Program-made: the position numbers and the translations under genes | Assembly: GCA_031555935.1 (NCBI GenBank) | Contig: JAVBTX010000001.1 | Coordinates: 1 to 64,000, forward strand | Length of the DNA stretch: 64,000 nt | Source of the DNA: Roseburia_C sp031555935 | GTDB taxonomy: Bacteria; Bacillota; Clostridia; Lachnospirales; Lachnospiraceae | Direction: 5' to 3' | In this document: piece after piece, positions 17,271 to 25,956 of the stretch | How positions within the stretch are numbered: the first letter of the stretch is position 1 | Layout of the letters: each line of letters begins with the position of its first letter | The notes under the pieces: model-generated | Database searches by the model: none | What the model was told of the DNA's origin: nothing | The model's input: the letters and a program-made list of their open reading frames with translations, nothing else

Positions 17271-17340
17271 AGAGGTCGCGCAAAATACACAACCTTTCCA
17301 CATCTACTATCATAGGAAAGTAGTATTTTGCGCAACCTCT
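17271..17340 (-). terminator. long-stem terminator after groEL
   Basis: An 18-bp stem with one mismatch (17271-17288 against 17323-17340) closes a loop with its own smaller pairing; the minus strand then runs into TTTTTCTTTGC. It ends the groESL transcript. Confidence 0.85.
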
Positions 17341-17351
17341 ACAATTTGAAA

Positions 17352-18977
17352 TTACATCATGCCCATTCCGCCGGCACCGCCTGCTGGCATTGGTGGCATA
17401 TCTTCTTTGATATTAGCAACTACGGATTCGGTTGTCAGTAAGGTTGATGCCACTGAAGTTGCATTCTGCAATGCACTTCTGGTTACTTTTACTGGGTCTA
17501 AGATTCCGGCTGTTACCATATCTACATATTCTTCTTTTGCTGCATCAAAGCCCATTCCTGGTGCCGCTTCTTTTACTTTATTGATGATTACCGCACCTTC
17601 TAATCCAGCATTTGCTGCAATGTAGTACAGTGGGGATTCCAATGCTTTTAAGATTACCTTTGCACCTGTCTTCTCATCACCCTCTAAGGTCTCTGCCAGC
17701 TTTTCAACTTCTTTCGCTGCATGGATATAAGCAGAACCACCACCTGCGATAATACCTTCTTCAACGGCTGCTCTGGTTGCATTTAATGCATCTTCCATGC
17801 GCAGCTTGCTTTCTTTCATTTCTGTTTCGGTTGCTGCACCAACTCGGATAACGGCAACACCACCTGCTAATTTAGCTAGTCGCTCCTGTAATTTTTCTTT
17901 GTCAAATTCTGATGTTGTTTCTTCAATCTGACCACGAATCTGTCCAATTCTGGATTCGATTCCTGATTTTTCACCAGCGCCATCTACAATTACAGTATTT
18001 TCTTTCTGAACCTTTACTGATTTTGCACGTCCTAATTGATTTAGTGTCACTTCTTTCAAATCTAATCCCAACTCTTCGGAAATCACCTGACCACCAGTTA
18101 AAATTGCAATATCTTCTAACATCGCTTTTCTTCTATCGCCATAGCCTGGAGCTTTTACCGCTACAACATTGAAGGTTCCGCGTAATTTGTTAACGATTAA
18201 GGTTGTTAATGCTTCGCCTTCTACATCCTCGGCGATAATTAACAGTCTTGCGCCACTTTGTACAACCTGCTCTAAAATTGGCAGCATTTCTTGAATATTA
18301 CTGATTTTCTTATCGGTAATCAAGATATATGGATCGTCTAATACAGCTTCCATTTTATCCATATCGGTGCACATATATGCACTGACATAGCCTCGGTCAA
18401 ACTGCATTCCTTCTACTAAGTCCAGCTCGGTCTGCATGGTCTTGCTCTCTTCAATCGTGATAACACCATCGTTTGATACTTTTTCCATTGCATCTGCAAC
18501 CATGTTACCAACTTCTTCATCGCCAGCAGAGATAGATGCTACTTTGGCAATCTGGTCTTTGCCGTTTACTTTGGATGACATTGAAACAATTGCTTCAACT
18601 GCTGTTTCCGTTGCTTTTTTCATTCCACGGCGTAAAATAATTGGGTTTGCGCCTGCTTCAAGATTTTTCATTCCCTCATGAATCATTGCCTGTGCCAAAA
18701 CGGTGGCCGTTGTGGTTCCATCACCTGCTACATCATTTGTCTTGGTTGCTACTTCTTTCACTAGCTGAGCTCCCATATTTTCAAATGCATCTTCTAATTC
18801 AATTTCTTTTGCAATTGTTACACCATCATTGGTGATGAGTGGTGCACCAAATGATTTATCTAAAACAACGTTTCTTCCTTTTGGTCCAATGGTAACTCTT
18901 ACTGTATTTGCTAATTTGTCAACACCTGCACCCAAAGCGGCTCTTGCTTCGGTACCATATTTTAGTTCTTTTGCCAT
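17352..18977 (-). CDS. groEL: 60-kDa chaperonin GroEL
   Basis: A 541-residue chaperonin subunit that forms the double-ring folding chamber with GroES and hydrolyses ATP. The sequence is typical throughout: MAKELKYGTEARAALGAGVDKLA, VTIGPKGRNVVLDKSFG, the ATP-site motif DGTTTATVLA, the apical domain around residues 190-370, and the flexible Gly-Met tail ending GGMGMM. No unusual insertions. It follows groES by 23 bases under the shared CIRCE promoter, and a strong terminator follows its stop. Confidence 0.99.
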   Translation of the reverse strand: MAKELKYGTEARAALGAGVDKLANTVRVTIGPKGRNVVLDKSFGAPLITNDGVTIAKEIELEDAFENMGAQLVKEVATKTNDVAGDGTTTATVLAQAMIHEGMKNLEAGANPIILRRGMKKATETAVEAIVSMSSKVNGKDQIAKVASISAGDEEVGNMVADAMEKVSNDGVITIEESKTMQTELDLVEGMQFDRGYVSAYMCTDMDKMEAVLDDPYILITDKKISNIQEMLPILEQVVQSGARLLIIAEDVEGEALTTLIVNKLRGTFNVVAVKAPGYGDRRKAMLEDIAILTGGQVISEELGLDLKEVTLNQLGRAKSVKVQKENTVIVDGAGEKSGIESRIGQIRGQIEETTSEFDKEKLQERLAKLAGGVAVIRVGAATETEMKESKLRMEDALNATRAAVEEGIIAGGGSAYIHAAKEVEKLAETLEGDEKTGAKVILKALESPLYYIAANAGLEGAVIINKVKEAAPGMGFDAAKEEYVDMVTAGILDPVKVTRSALQNATSVASTLLTTESVVANIKEDMPPMPAGGAGGMGMM

Positions 18978-19000
18978 TTTTCATTACCTCTTTCTTATTC

Positions 19001-19285
19001 TTATTCTACTACAGCTAAAATATCATTCTGTTTTACAATGATATATTCCACACCGTCTAATTTCACTTCTGTTCCAGCATACTTAGAATAAATAACCTTT
19101 TGTCCCTCTTTTACCTGCATGGTGATTTCTTTTCCATCTACCATTCCACCAGGTCCGACAGCAACTACTTCTGCCTCCTGTGGTTTTTCCTGCGCCGAAC
19201 CGGCAAGGATGATTCCTGACTTGGTCTTTTCTTCTGCCTCTAATTGCTTCAATACTACTCTGTCTGATAATGGTACTAATTTCAT
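19001..19285 (-). CDS. groES: 10-kDa chaperonin GroES
   Basis: A 94-residue co-chaperonin that caps the GroEL ring. It has the usual start (KLVPLSDRVVLKQLEAEEKTKSGI), the mobile-loop region around residues 20-32 and the family pattern VGPGG, GQKVIYSKYAGTEVK and the C-terminal DILAVVE. AGGAGG precedes the ATG. It is the first gene of the groESL operon with CIRCE and a sigma-A promoter directly upstream. Confidence 0.98.
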   Translation of the reverse strand: MKLVPLSDRVVLKQLEAEEKTKSGIILAGSAQEKPQEAEVVAVGPGGMVDGKEITMQVKEGQKVIYSKYAGTEVKLDGVEYIIVKQNDILAVVE

Positions 19286-19309
19286 GTATGATTCCTCCTT
19301 TTGAAATTA

Positions 19310-19336
19310 TTAGCACTCTTTTCATTCGAGTGCTAA
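19310..19336. promoter_or_regulatory. CIRCE operator (HrcA site)
   Basis: Perfect TTAGCACTC-N9-GAGTGCTAA between the groESL promoter and the groES start: the HrcA repressor site. hrcA itself is not in the window. Confidence 0.98.
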
Positions 19337-19347
19337 CCGATAGTCAT

Positions 19348-19376
19348 ATAATAATTAGTTGACTCTCATTCTGCAA
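19348..19376 (-). promoter_or_regulatory. promoter of groESL
   Basis: Minus-strand TTGCAG (19371-19376), 17-base spacer, TATTAT (19348-19353), immediately upstream of the CIRCE element. Confidence 0.7.
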
Positions 19377-19491
19377 ATTCATCTTTTTCCACTTTTTCTG
19401 GTTTTTCAACTATCATTCTCTTATTTGCTCTTGTTTACTCTTTTTTTCTCAATTTTTGCTGTTTTCCCATATTTTAGAAAGTTTTTAGAAT

Positions 19492-20274
19492 TTAAATCAA
19501 ACCATAGTGAACCAGTCCTTGATAGATACCTGATTCATGCAGGGTTGTTGTCACATATTCAGCCGCCTCTTTGGCCTCCTTCGTGCCATTCCCCATCGCG
19601 ATTCCATGTGCTACAAAACGTAGCATTTCCAAGTCATTTACACTATCACCAAAGGCATAGGTCTGCTCTTGTTTTATCGCTAACATTTCACAAGCCTTGC
19701 GAATTCCGGACGCTTTTGAATATCCCTTGGGTACAAATTCAATGGCATGGGGTCCATGAATAAGAAAATCATACTCCGCCTCCAGCTCTTTTAACGCTTC
19801 TTGGTAAATACCCTCTTCACCGGTTGCCGAAAATTTGCTAACTAGCCAAGCACCTTCGTTTCCTTTGATTGGTTTTAGACACTCTGGTGATTCTGTTTGC
19901 AATTTCTTTCCATATTCATTATCTGCAAACTCTTCCATATCCATGTATAGGCACTCTGTTCCCTCCAAAATTACTGGCATGTTATACTTTCTTAAGACTG
20001 TCAGTGCCACTTCCACCCGTTCGACATCAAGCGTTTGATGAAATAGCTCTTTTCCATCATATTCAATATATGTTCCACAGCCAGCAATAATGCCATCAAA
20101 TCCTAGCGATAATAAGCGCTCGTCTTTGATAAAGCCTCTGGTTCTGCCAGTGCAGATAAAAGTTAAAATACCTTTTTCCCGTAATTTATGAATGGCTGTT
20201 CTCGTGCTTTCTGGAATAAAGGAATGCTCATCCCATAATGTTCCGTCGATGTCAAAAAATACTGCTGATTTCAT
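19492..20274 (-). CDS. Cof-type HAD phosphatase
   Basis: A 260-residue HAD hydrolase of subfamily IIB (Cof). Motif I is FFDIDGTLWDE with both aspartates, motif II ICTGRTRG, the motif III lysine sits in PKGYSKASGI and motif IV is AFGDSVNDLEML. The alpha/beta cap lies between residues 85 and 185. Family members dephosphorylate sugar phosphates, nucleotides or flavin and pyridoxal phosphates; the substrate here is unknown. It is transcribed away from the second MATE gene and appears monocistronic. Confidence 0.9.
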   Translation of the reverse strand: MKSAVFFDIDGTLWDEHSFIPESTRTAIHKLREKGILTFICTGRTRGFIKDERLLSLGFDGIIAGCGTYIEYDGKELFHQTLDVERVEVALTVLRKYNMPVILEGTECLYMDMEEFADNEYGKKLQTESPECLKPIKGNEGAWLVSKFSATGEEGIYQEALKELEAEYDFLIHGPHAIEFVPKGYSKASGIRKACEMLAIKQEQTYAFGDSVNDLEMLRFVAHGIAMGNGTKEAKEAAEYVTTTLHESGIYQGLVHYGLI

Positions 20275-20363
20275 TTGTGCTTGTTCCTCATTTTCTTTTT
20301 TTCTGATTTGCGACTATTCTATAGTAAGCTATTTTGGTAGGAACGTCAAATAGCATAATTTTG

Positions 20364-20392
20364 TTGACAAAAAAAACTGCTGGTTTTACAAT
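20364..20392 (+). promoter_or_regulatory. promoter of the second MATE gene
   Basis: Near-consensus TTGACA (20364-20369), 17-base spacer, TACAAT (20387-20392). Confidence 0.75.
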
Positions 20393-20449
20393 CAATAGGT
20401 TATGAAATAAGCGATATTGTGGAATGTTATTAGGATAAAGGAGATTTTT

Positions 20450-21793
20450 ATGAAGAACGATATGACGCAGGGAAATGAGGCGCGGGTGTTAATTGCTTTT
20501 GCTTTGCCAATGGTTTTTGGCAATCTTTTTCAGCAGCTTTATAATATTATTGATTCGATTGTAGTTGGCAATTTTGTTGGTGCTGATGCACTAGCGGCGG
20601 TAGGTGCTTCTACCTCGGTGGTATTTTTGTTTGTGGCGATTGCTACGGGTATGAGTATCGGTTGCTCGGTTATTATTTCGCAGCTCTTTGGCGCCAAGCA
20701 GATTGCAAAGATGAAGACAGCTATTTCGACCGCGCTGATTTCTATCTTAGTGATTAGTGCCGTTTTAATGGTGATTGGTTTACTTTTCAGTCCGACAATT
20801 CTGCGATTTATGAATACCCCAGACGATTTAATAAAGGATGCAAATGACTATCTCTCCATTTACTTTATTGGATTGATTTTTTTGTTTGTCTACAATGGCC
20901 TGACAGCGGTTTATAATGGCTTGGGCAAAAGCAAGATTCCCCTTGTGTTTCTAGCTATTTCCTCAGTTCTAAATATTGTGCTTGATTTGTTGTTTGTGAT
21001 TCGCTTTGATATGGGTGTTGCTGGAGTAGCATGGGCGACATTAATTGCACAAGCTGTTGCTTCAATTGTCTCTTTTATTTATCTACTACGAGTATTGAAA
21101 ACACTAGCGGACGGAGACCAAAAGAGTGCGTTATTTGATTCTGGTGTACTAAAGCGAATGCTGACCGTTGCGATTCCATCGTGTTTGCAACAATCAATTG
21201 TCTCATTAGGTTTTCTATGTGTCCAAGCGCTGGTAAATGGATTTGGACCAGTCGTTATGGCTGGTTATACTGCGGCTTCCAAAATAGATAGTATTGCAAT
21301 TATGCCAATGATTAATGTCGGAAACGCCGTGTCTACCTTTACCGCTCAGAATATGGGCGCAAAAAAGACTGAGCGGGTAAAGGCCGGCTATCGGGCAGGA
21401 CTTCTCATGAGTGGTGTGATCAGTTTATCCGTTACCCTGATTTTATATTTATTTGGCAGTCAGTTGATTGGCAGCTTTGTCGATTCGGCAGCTAACCCAG
21501 ATGTAATTCATGTTGGCGTTGAATATTTAAGAGTTGTTTCGGTGTTCTATATTGTGATGGGATTTATGAATAGTACCAACGGTGTTCTGCGTGGTTCTGG
21601 TGATATGAAGGTCTTTATGGCAAGTACACTATGTAACTTTGGCACTCGTGTTATTATGGCCTTTGCGCTAGCTGCTACTCCACTTGGAAAAAGTGCTATC
21701 TGGTGGGCTATTCCGCTTGGTTGGGCAGTTGGATTTATTATTTCTTTGATTCGTTTCCTGAGTGGGAAATGGAAAAAGATTTCGCTGGTATAA
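20450..21793 (+). CDS. MATE-family efflux transporter
   Basis: A 447-residue MATE exporter with about twelve membrane segments. The ATG at 20450 is chosen because AAAGGAGA precedes it; an upstream TTG start lacks a site. The N-terminus MKNDMTQGNEARVLIAFALPMVFGNLFQQLYN matches the family, and the second half repeats the six-helix unit from about residue 230 (VAIPSCLQQSIVSLGFLC). It is a paralogue of the pump at 10517 but clearly diverged. It has a strong promoter of its own; no regulator is adjacent. Substrate unknown. Confidence 0.9.
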   Translation: MKNDMTQGNEARVLIAFALPMVFGNLFQQLYNIIDSIVVGNFVGADALAAVGASTSVVFLFVAIATGMSIGCSVIISQLFGAKQIAKMKTAISTALISILVISAVLMVIGLLFSPTILRFMNTPDDLIKDANDYLSIYFIGLIFLFVYNGLTAVYNGLGKSKIPLVFLAISSVLNIVLDLLFVIRFDMGVAGVAWATLIAQAVASIVSFIYLLRVLKTLADGDQKSALFDSGVLKRMLTVAIPSCLQQSIVSLGFLCVQALVNGFGPVVMAGYTAASKIDSIAIMPMINVGNAVSTFTAQNMGAKKTERVKAGYRAGLLMSGVISLSVTLILYLFGSQLIGSFVDSAANPDVIHVGVEYLRVVSVFYIVMGFMNSTNGVLRGSGDMKVFMASTLCNFGTRVIMAFALAATPLGKSAIWWAIPLGWAVGFIISLIRFLSGKWKKISLV

Positions 21794-21882
21794 TTTTACC
21801 AGAAAGAGCAAAAAATTGTTCTGCAATAGGCTAAAATGATACCTATTGGTAGGAAAATACTTAGAATGTTACATTTTTGCAA

Positions 21883-22323
21883 TTAAGCAATGTGTTTAGA
21901 ATTATCATTTTTGTGTTTGTTAAAAATTTGGTGCACTCTTGAAACCTCATCAAGTATGAGATTTTCGCTTTCACGGATGCTTTCTCTGATTCTGCCTTCC
22001 GTCTCTCTAGCGTCAATTTTAATGGCTTTGATTTCAATCTTCATACCTTGAATGTCTGTTCTTATGTCATTGATTTCAGACTGTATATCATTGATGTCAG
22101 ACTTTATATCGATGATGTCGGTCTGCATTTCTTTGATGTCTGACTTCATATCGATGATATCGGTCTGCATTTCTTTGATGTCTGACTTCATATCTTTGAC
22201 GTCAGATTTAACACCTATGATGTCCGTCTGCATATCTATGATGTCCGTCTGCATATCTTTGATATCAACTTTCATTCCTTGCATTGTGCTCAAAATCAAG
22301 TCTAGCTTTTGGCTATCGTTCAT
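21883..22323 (-). CDS. heptad-repeat coiled-coil protein
   Basis: A 146-residue soluble protein made almost entirely of coiled coil. Residues 15-100 contain about eleven consecutive seven-residue units of the form DIxDMKS/EMQT/DIQS with Ile and Met at the core positions, a near-ideal heptad pattern. The last 45 residues are charged and helical without the repeat (ESIRESENLILDEVSRVHQIFNKHK). The ATG at 22323 follows AAAGGGGTGAG. No membrane segment or signal is present. Similar short repeat proteins in Clostridia are of unknown function; DUF-type or phage-fibre-like helical proteins share the pattern. The repeat DNA is itself a 42-base tandem array. Confidence 0.7.
   Translation of the reverse strand: MNDSQKLDLILSTMQGMKVDIKDMQTDIIDMQTDIIGVKSDVKDMKSDIKEMQTDIIDMKSDIKEMQTDIIDIKSDINDIQSEINDIRTDIQGMKIEIKAIKIDARETEGRIRESIRESENLILDEVSRVHQIFNKHKNDNSKHIA
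22050..22262 (-). repeat. tandem 21/42-base coding repeats
   Basis: Within the coiled-coil gene, 21-base units encoding single heptad turns are stacked, with near-identical 42-base blocks repeated (for example about 22119-22160 and 22161-22202, plus two adjacent GATGTCCGTCTGCATATC copies near 22220-22257). Such an array can change length by slippage in whole heptads. Confidence 0.75.
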
Positions 22324-22384
22324 ATTCTCACCCCTTTCCATTATTTATTTGCATAAGTATAACATATAACCCCTCAAAATGCAT

Positions 22385-23140
22385 CTATTTTTTCCTGAAA
22401 AATAATGCCCAAATAAACACCGCTGATATGGTTACAAATCCAACCGTACAAGCCAGATAAATTGCAGGATTTTCCAAATTCATAACATGAAACAACGATG
22501 TTTCTGCCCGTAATACTGCCATCAAGTTTGCCGCACTATGCGCCAATATTGCCGCCAACAGACTATATCGTTCCATAATACATGCCAGCAAAACTCCCAA
22601 TACCCCAGCATAAACAAATTGTACTAAATTAAAATGCATCAATCCAAACAGTAATGCCGACAACAAAATTGCTGGCGTTACTCCCAGCCATTCCTTGATT
22701 CTTCCATAAACAACACCACGATACAGCAACTCTTCCAATATTGGGGTCAGAATACAAGTTGCAAGAATCTCAATCATTAATGTACTGCCAAAAAAAGCTT
22801 TATTTACGTCGTTAAAAGTTTTAGATATATCTATCAAAGGAGTCAATGCCATCAGATTATTCAGCGCAATTCCAGCACATGCCCCCAGGACAGGTATAAA
22901 AAGAAACTTCAAATAAAGAAAGCTCCCCTCAGCAGAAAAGTCCGGCAAAAAACGTCTCGGGGAGTAGTAAGAATAAATCACTGGAAAGGTTGCTGCAGTA
23001 GCAATCATATGCTGCAACATATAATTCTCATTTGAAGTTTTAAAGAATACCCCAATTGAAAAAACAATAATATTCGTTACCACAAAATACATCAAAACCG
23101 GATATATCACATTCCAAAAACGCATCATTTTAGAATTCAT
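22385..23140 (-). CDS. CPBP-family intramembrane metalloprotease
   Basis: About 251 residues with six to eight membrane segments. The family's three motifs are present: EELLYRG (EExxxR), FGLMHFN (FxxxH) and AHSAAN (HxxxN), the presumed catalytic residues. The family includes Rce1-like and bacteriocin-immunity proteases. ATG at 23140 follows GGAGG by 12 bases and overlaps the end of the preceding HAD gene by 11 bases. It is the last gene of the folate-operon run; a direct link to folate is not evident, so it may simply share the transcript. Confidence 0.85.
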   Translation of the reverse strand: MNSKMMRFWNVIYPVLMYFVVTNIIVFSIGVFFKTSNENYMLQHMIATAATFPVIYSYYSPRRFLPDFSAEGSFLYLKFLFIPVLGACAGIALNNLMALTPLIDISKTFNDVNKAFFGSTLMIEILATCILTPILEELLYRGVVYGRIKEWLGVTPAILLSALLFGLMHFNLVQFVYAGVLGVLLACIMERYSLLAAILAHSAANLMAVLRAETSLFHVMNLENPAIYLACTVGFVTISAVFIWALFFRKK

Positions 23141-23783
23141 CTTTAATATATGCCTCCACTTCCTGCGGACTGTCGCAGACCGTAACCACACCATTTTCGA
23201 TTAAGTCTACGCGCTCACCAAAACCATAAGCAACACCAATGCAGCTTATGCCCGCTTCTTTTGCCCCGAGTACATCAAAGAGCGTATCGCCAACCAGGCA
23301 TACTGCTGACAAGTCTTTTAAATTCAGCCGTTTGATTGCCTCTTGCAAGACTGACACCTTACTGCTGCGACTGCCATCTAAGGTGGCACCAACAATTTCA
23401 TCAAAACAGTCTGCAATTTCAAAACGTTCTAAAATCTGACGGCAAGACCCCTCCGGCTTGGATGATGCCACTCCGAGCTGATATCCCGCTGACTTTAGAG
23501 CACGCAGCATCTTTTCAATACCCGAATATAATTCACACTCATAAATTCCAAATACATCAAAACGCTCACGATATTTTTCCACCCCTCTGGCGGCATTCTC
23601 TGGGGTAAACTGATAATGAGTCTGAAATGAATCTGCAAGCGGTGGACCAATAAAGCATTTCAAACTATTTAAATCTGATACCTCAATATCAAATGCCCGA
23701 AGTGCATATTGAACACAAGTCGTTATTCCGACACTGGAATCAATCAGTGTTCCATCTAAATCAAAAAGTATTGTTTTTTTCAC
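23130..23783 (-). CDS. HAD hydrolase, phosphoglycolate-phosphatase-like
   Basis: A 217-residue HAD enzyme of subfamily IA. Motif I is LFDLDGTLIDSS with both aspartates, motif II LGVASSKPEG, the lysine is in GSRSSKVSVLQEAI and motif IV is LVGDTLFDVLGAKEAG. The four-helix cap lies at about residues 15-80. It starts with GTG overlapping the folB-folK stop (GTGA), so it is translationally coupled to folate genes. Typical substrates are phosphoglycolate, beta-phosphoglucomutase-type sugars or pyrophosphate. As the folate pathway needs a phosphatase for dihydroneopterin phosphate, this gene is one candidate, by context only. Confidence 0.85.
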   Translation of the reverse strand: MKKTILFDLDGTLIDSSVGITTCVQYALRAFDIEVSDLNSLKCFIGPPLADSFQTHYQFTPENAARGVEKYRERFDVFGIYECELYSGIEKMLRALKSAGYQLGVASSKPEGSCRQILERFEIADCFDEIVGATLDGSRSSKVSVLQEAIKRLNLKDLSAVCLVGDTLFDVLGAKEAGISCIGVAYGFGERVDLIENGVVTVCDSPQEVEAYIKDEF

Positions 23784-24592
23784 TCTAATTCCTCCAACAA
23801 TTGTTGTATTGTTTTATGGTACACGGGATGCTTTAAATATGGTGCAATTTCACAAAGTGGCTCAAGGACAAAGCGACGGTTCGCCATATCGACGTGGGGA
23901 ATCACCAAGTCCTGGGTCTGCAAAATCAGATCATCATACATCAAAATATCCATATCCAATGTTCTTGGACCCCAGCGAATTACGCGCTTACGCTTGGCAC
24001 TATGCTCAATCTCATGCAATTTATCCAACAATTCCTCCGGCGTAAATAAGGTCTGTAATTGCAGACAGCCATTCAAAAAATCCTCTTGTTTTACATCACC
24101 ATAAGGACTTGTTTCAATTAATCCAGACATTTTCTCGACATGGCATTCGGGCATGGCCGCCAGCTGTTCAATGCCCTGACTAATATATTGCTCACGATTT
24201 CCCATGTTAGAACCAAAGGACAAATAGACACAGTGCCAGCTTCTAGTGATATCCACAGCTACATCCTTGAGCGGAAGGCCAATCGGTGCCCACGGTTTAT
24301 GAATCACAATATTCACCTTCTGAATCAACGGATATTTTAACAAAATAGCCTCGGCCAAGTGCTCTGCCGCTGCTTCAATTAATAGAAATGTCTGCTCCTT
24401 TAGAAAACGAGCTGCAAAATGACTTACCTCACCATAATCTATCGTTGCCGATAACGAATCTGTTTTACCAGCAATTCTAACATCTACATATAATATCAAG
24501 TCCACAAGGAATTTCTGGCCCAACTTCGTTTCTTCTGGATACACACCATGATTGGCATATACCTCCAAGCCCTGAACTCTAATTTTATCCAT
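23780..24592 (-). CDS. folBK: bifunctional dihydroneopterin aldolase / HPPK
   Basis: A 270-residue fusion of two consecutive folate enzymes. Residues 1-115 are FolB (dihydroneopterin aldolase: GLEVYANHGVYPEE, TIDYGEVSHF, LIEAAAEHLAE), which splits dihydroneopterin to hydroxymethyl-dihydropterin and glycolaldehyde. Residues 118-270 are FolK (pyrophosphokinase: YLSFGSNMGNRE, RWGPRTLDMDILMYDD, IPHVDMANRRFVLEPL), which transfers pyrophosphate from ATP to the product. Both catalytic blocks are intact. It begins directly after the folP stop (TAG-ATG) and its stop overlaps the next start. FolB-FolK fusions are known in Clostridia. Confidence 0.96.
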   Translation of the reverse strand: MDKIRVQGLEVYANHGVYPEETKLGQKFLVDLILYVDVRIAGKTDSLSATIDYGEVSHFAARFLKEQTFLLIEAAAEHLAEAILLKYPLIQKVNIVIHKPWAPIGLPLKDVAVDITRSWHCVYLSFGSNMGNREQYISQGIEQLAAMPECHVEKMSGLIETSPYGDVKQEDFLNGCLQLQTLFTPEELLDKLHEIEHSAKRKRVIRWGPRTLDMDILMYDDLILQTQDLVIPHVDMANRRFVLEPLCEIAPYLKHPVYHKTIQQLLEELE

Positions 24593-25438
24593 CTAATTTA
24601 CCTCCATGATTTCTCCAATTGCCTCGGCCATCTTAATCGCTTGTACATTTTCCTTGATATCATGAACCCGCACAAACGCACAGCACTGCCGCACTGCATA
24701 CACCGTCGTAACCAACGTTCCTGCCAGCCGCTCTGGGGCCGGAACATCAAGGGTTTGGCCAATCACAGACTTGCGGGATGCTCCTAGTAACATGGGATAT
24801 CCCATTTGTCCTAACACTGCCAAAGCACTTATTATCATCAAATTCTGCTCATAGCTCTTGGCAAAACCAATGCCTGGGTCTAAGATAATCTTATCATTTT
24901 CTATCCCCGCTCCGACCGCAATATCCAGTGATTCCTGTAAATCTGCTTGCAAAAGATTAATTACGTTCCCCTCACGAATCATATCCTGCCGATTATGCAT
25001 CAGGCAGCAAGCTGTTTTGGTGCGGGCAATCAATCCTGCCATCTTATCATCATATTTTAATCCCCAGATGTCATTTATCAAATCTACCCCTGCCGCAATT
25101 CCAGCCTCAGCTACTTGGCTCTTATAGGTATCTAACGATACTGGAATATCAAACCGCTCCTTAATTGCCGAAATCACCGGTGCCGTGCGGGCAATTTCTT
25201 CCGCATCTGTTATCTGCTCATATCCCGGTCTGGTTGATTCACCACCAATATCGATGATTGCTGCACCCTCGGCAATCATCTGTTCCGTCCGCTTTAAGGC
25301 TCTATCAATCTGACGGTAGCTGCCACCATCCGAAAAAGAATCTGGTGTCACATTCAAAATCCCCATTACATATGTATGGCCACTCAGCGCAAATTCGTGA
25401 TTTCCGATTTTGATGATGTTTAATCTACTGTTATCCAT
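24593..25438 (-). CDS. folP: dihydropteroate synthase
   Basis: A 281-residue TIM-barrel enzyme that joins hydroxymethyl-dihydropterin pyrophosphate to p-aminobenzoate, the target of sulfonamides. Motifs: GILNVTPDSFSDGG, IDIGGESTRPGYEQI, LDPGIGFAKS and LLGASRKSVIG. The ATG at 25438 is chosen because CGGAGG lies upstream; a longer ATG at 25462 overlaps the HD gene and has no site. It is the fourth gene of the folC-folE-HD-folP-folBK series. Confidence 0.96.
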   Translation of the reverse strand: MDNSRLNIIKIGNHEFALSGHTYVMGILNVTPDSFSDGGSYRQIDRALKRTEQMIAEGAAIIDIGGESTRPGYEQITDAEEIARTAPVISAIKERFDIPVSLDTYKSQVAEAGIAAGVDLINDIWGLKYDDKMAGLIARTKTACCLMHNRQDMIREGNVINLLQADLQESLDIAVGAGIENDKIILDPGIGFAKSYEQNLMIISALAVLGQMGYPMLLGASRKSVIGQTLDVPAPERLAGTLVTTVYAVRQCCAFVRVHDIKENVQAIKMAEAIGEIMEVN

Positions 25439-25452
25439 TTGATGTCCTCCGG

Positions 25453-25935
25453 TTATTTCCAATCTGTCGTTTTGTTTTTCACTGCCTCATTCCATTTACA
25501 GCTTGACCTTGCCTGACACAAAAAACAAGCCCGTGACTTCTTGTCTACTTCCTTCAGTAACTTCCCTAAGGCATTTTCGACCTCACTGCCACTACGATGA
25601 CCTTCGATGGCGGCAACAATTTCAGCCGTCTTTTCACTTGAATAACCTAAATGCACTAAAATCTCTCCTGCCAGTTGTGCTCCTGCTGCGGCATGAGAGA
25701 TTCCATTTTGATATTCCTGCGCTCTGCCAATATCATGCAAAAGCGCGGCTAGATAAAGCTGTTCTTCGTCAAATCCCATTGTTTCAGTTTGGTTTTTAAT
25801 CACGGCCAATCGGGCCACATCCATAAAATGAGCAAAGTTATGACGGCAATAAACACGTTCCCGTTCCATTGCTTCAATTTGCTCTAATTGCAAACGAAAT
25901 TTCTCATTTTCCAATAATGCTGCAACGTATTTCAT
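25453..25935 (-). CDS. HD-domain protein with C-terminal Cys cluster
   Basis: A 160-residue HD-superfamily phosphohydrolase. The metal-binding residues are visible: H in YCRHNFAHFMDV, the HD pair in LLHDIGRAQEYQ, and H in AIEGHRSG. The C-terminus carries CFLCQARSSCKW (CxxCxxxxxC), typical of a group of clostridial HD proteins and perhaps a metal site. It sits between folE and folP with 14-21 base gaps, in the same transcript. Proteins of this family hydrolyse nucleotide or phosphorylated metabolites; the substrate is unknown. A role in removing phosphate from the folate intermediate is an inference from location. Confidence 0.82.
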   Translation of the reverse strand: MKYVAALLENEKFRLQLEQIEAMERERVYCRHNFAHFMDVARLAVIKNQTETMGFDEEQLYLAALLHDIGRAQEYQNGISHAAAGAQLAGEILVHLGYSSEKTAEIVAAIEGHRSGSEVENALGKLLKEVDKKSRACFLCQARSSCKWNEAVKNKTTDWK

Positions 25936-25956
25936 CTTAAATAACTATGCCTTTCC

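Noticed and set aside
22050..22262. CRISPR-like array
   Set aside because: The repeats are contiguous and coding, without unique spacers; they encode a coiled coil.
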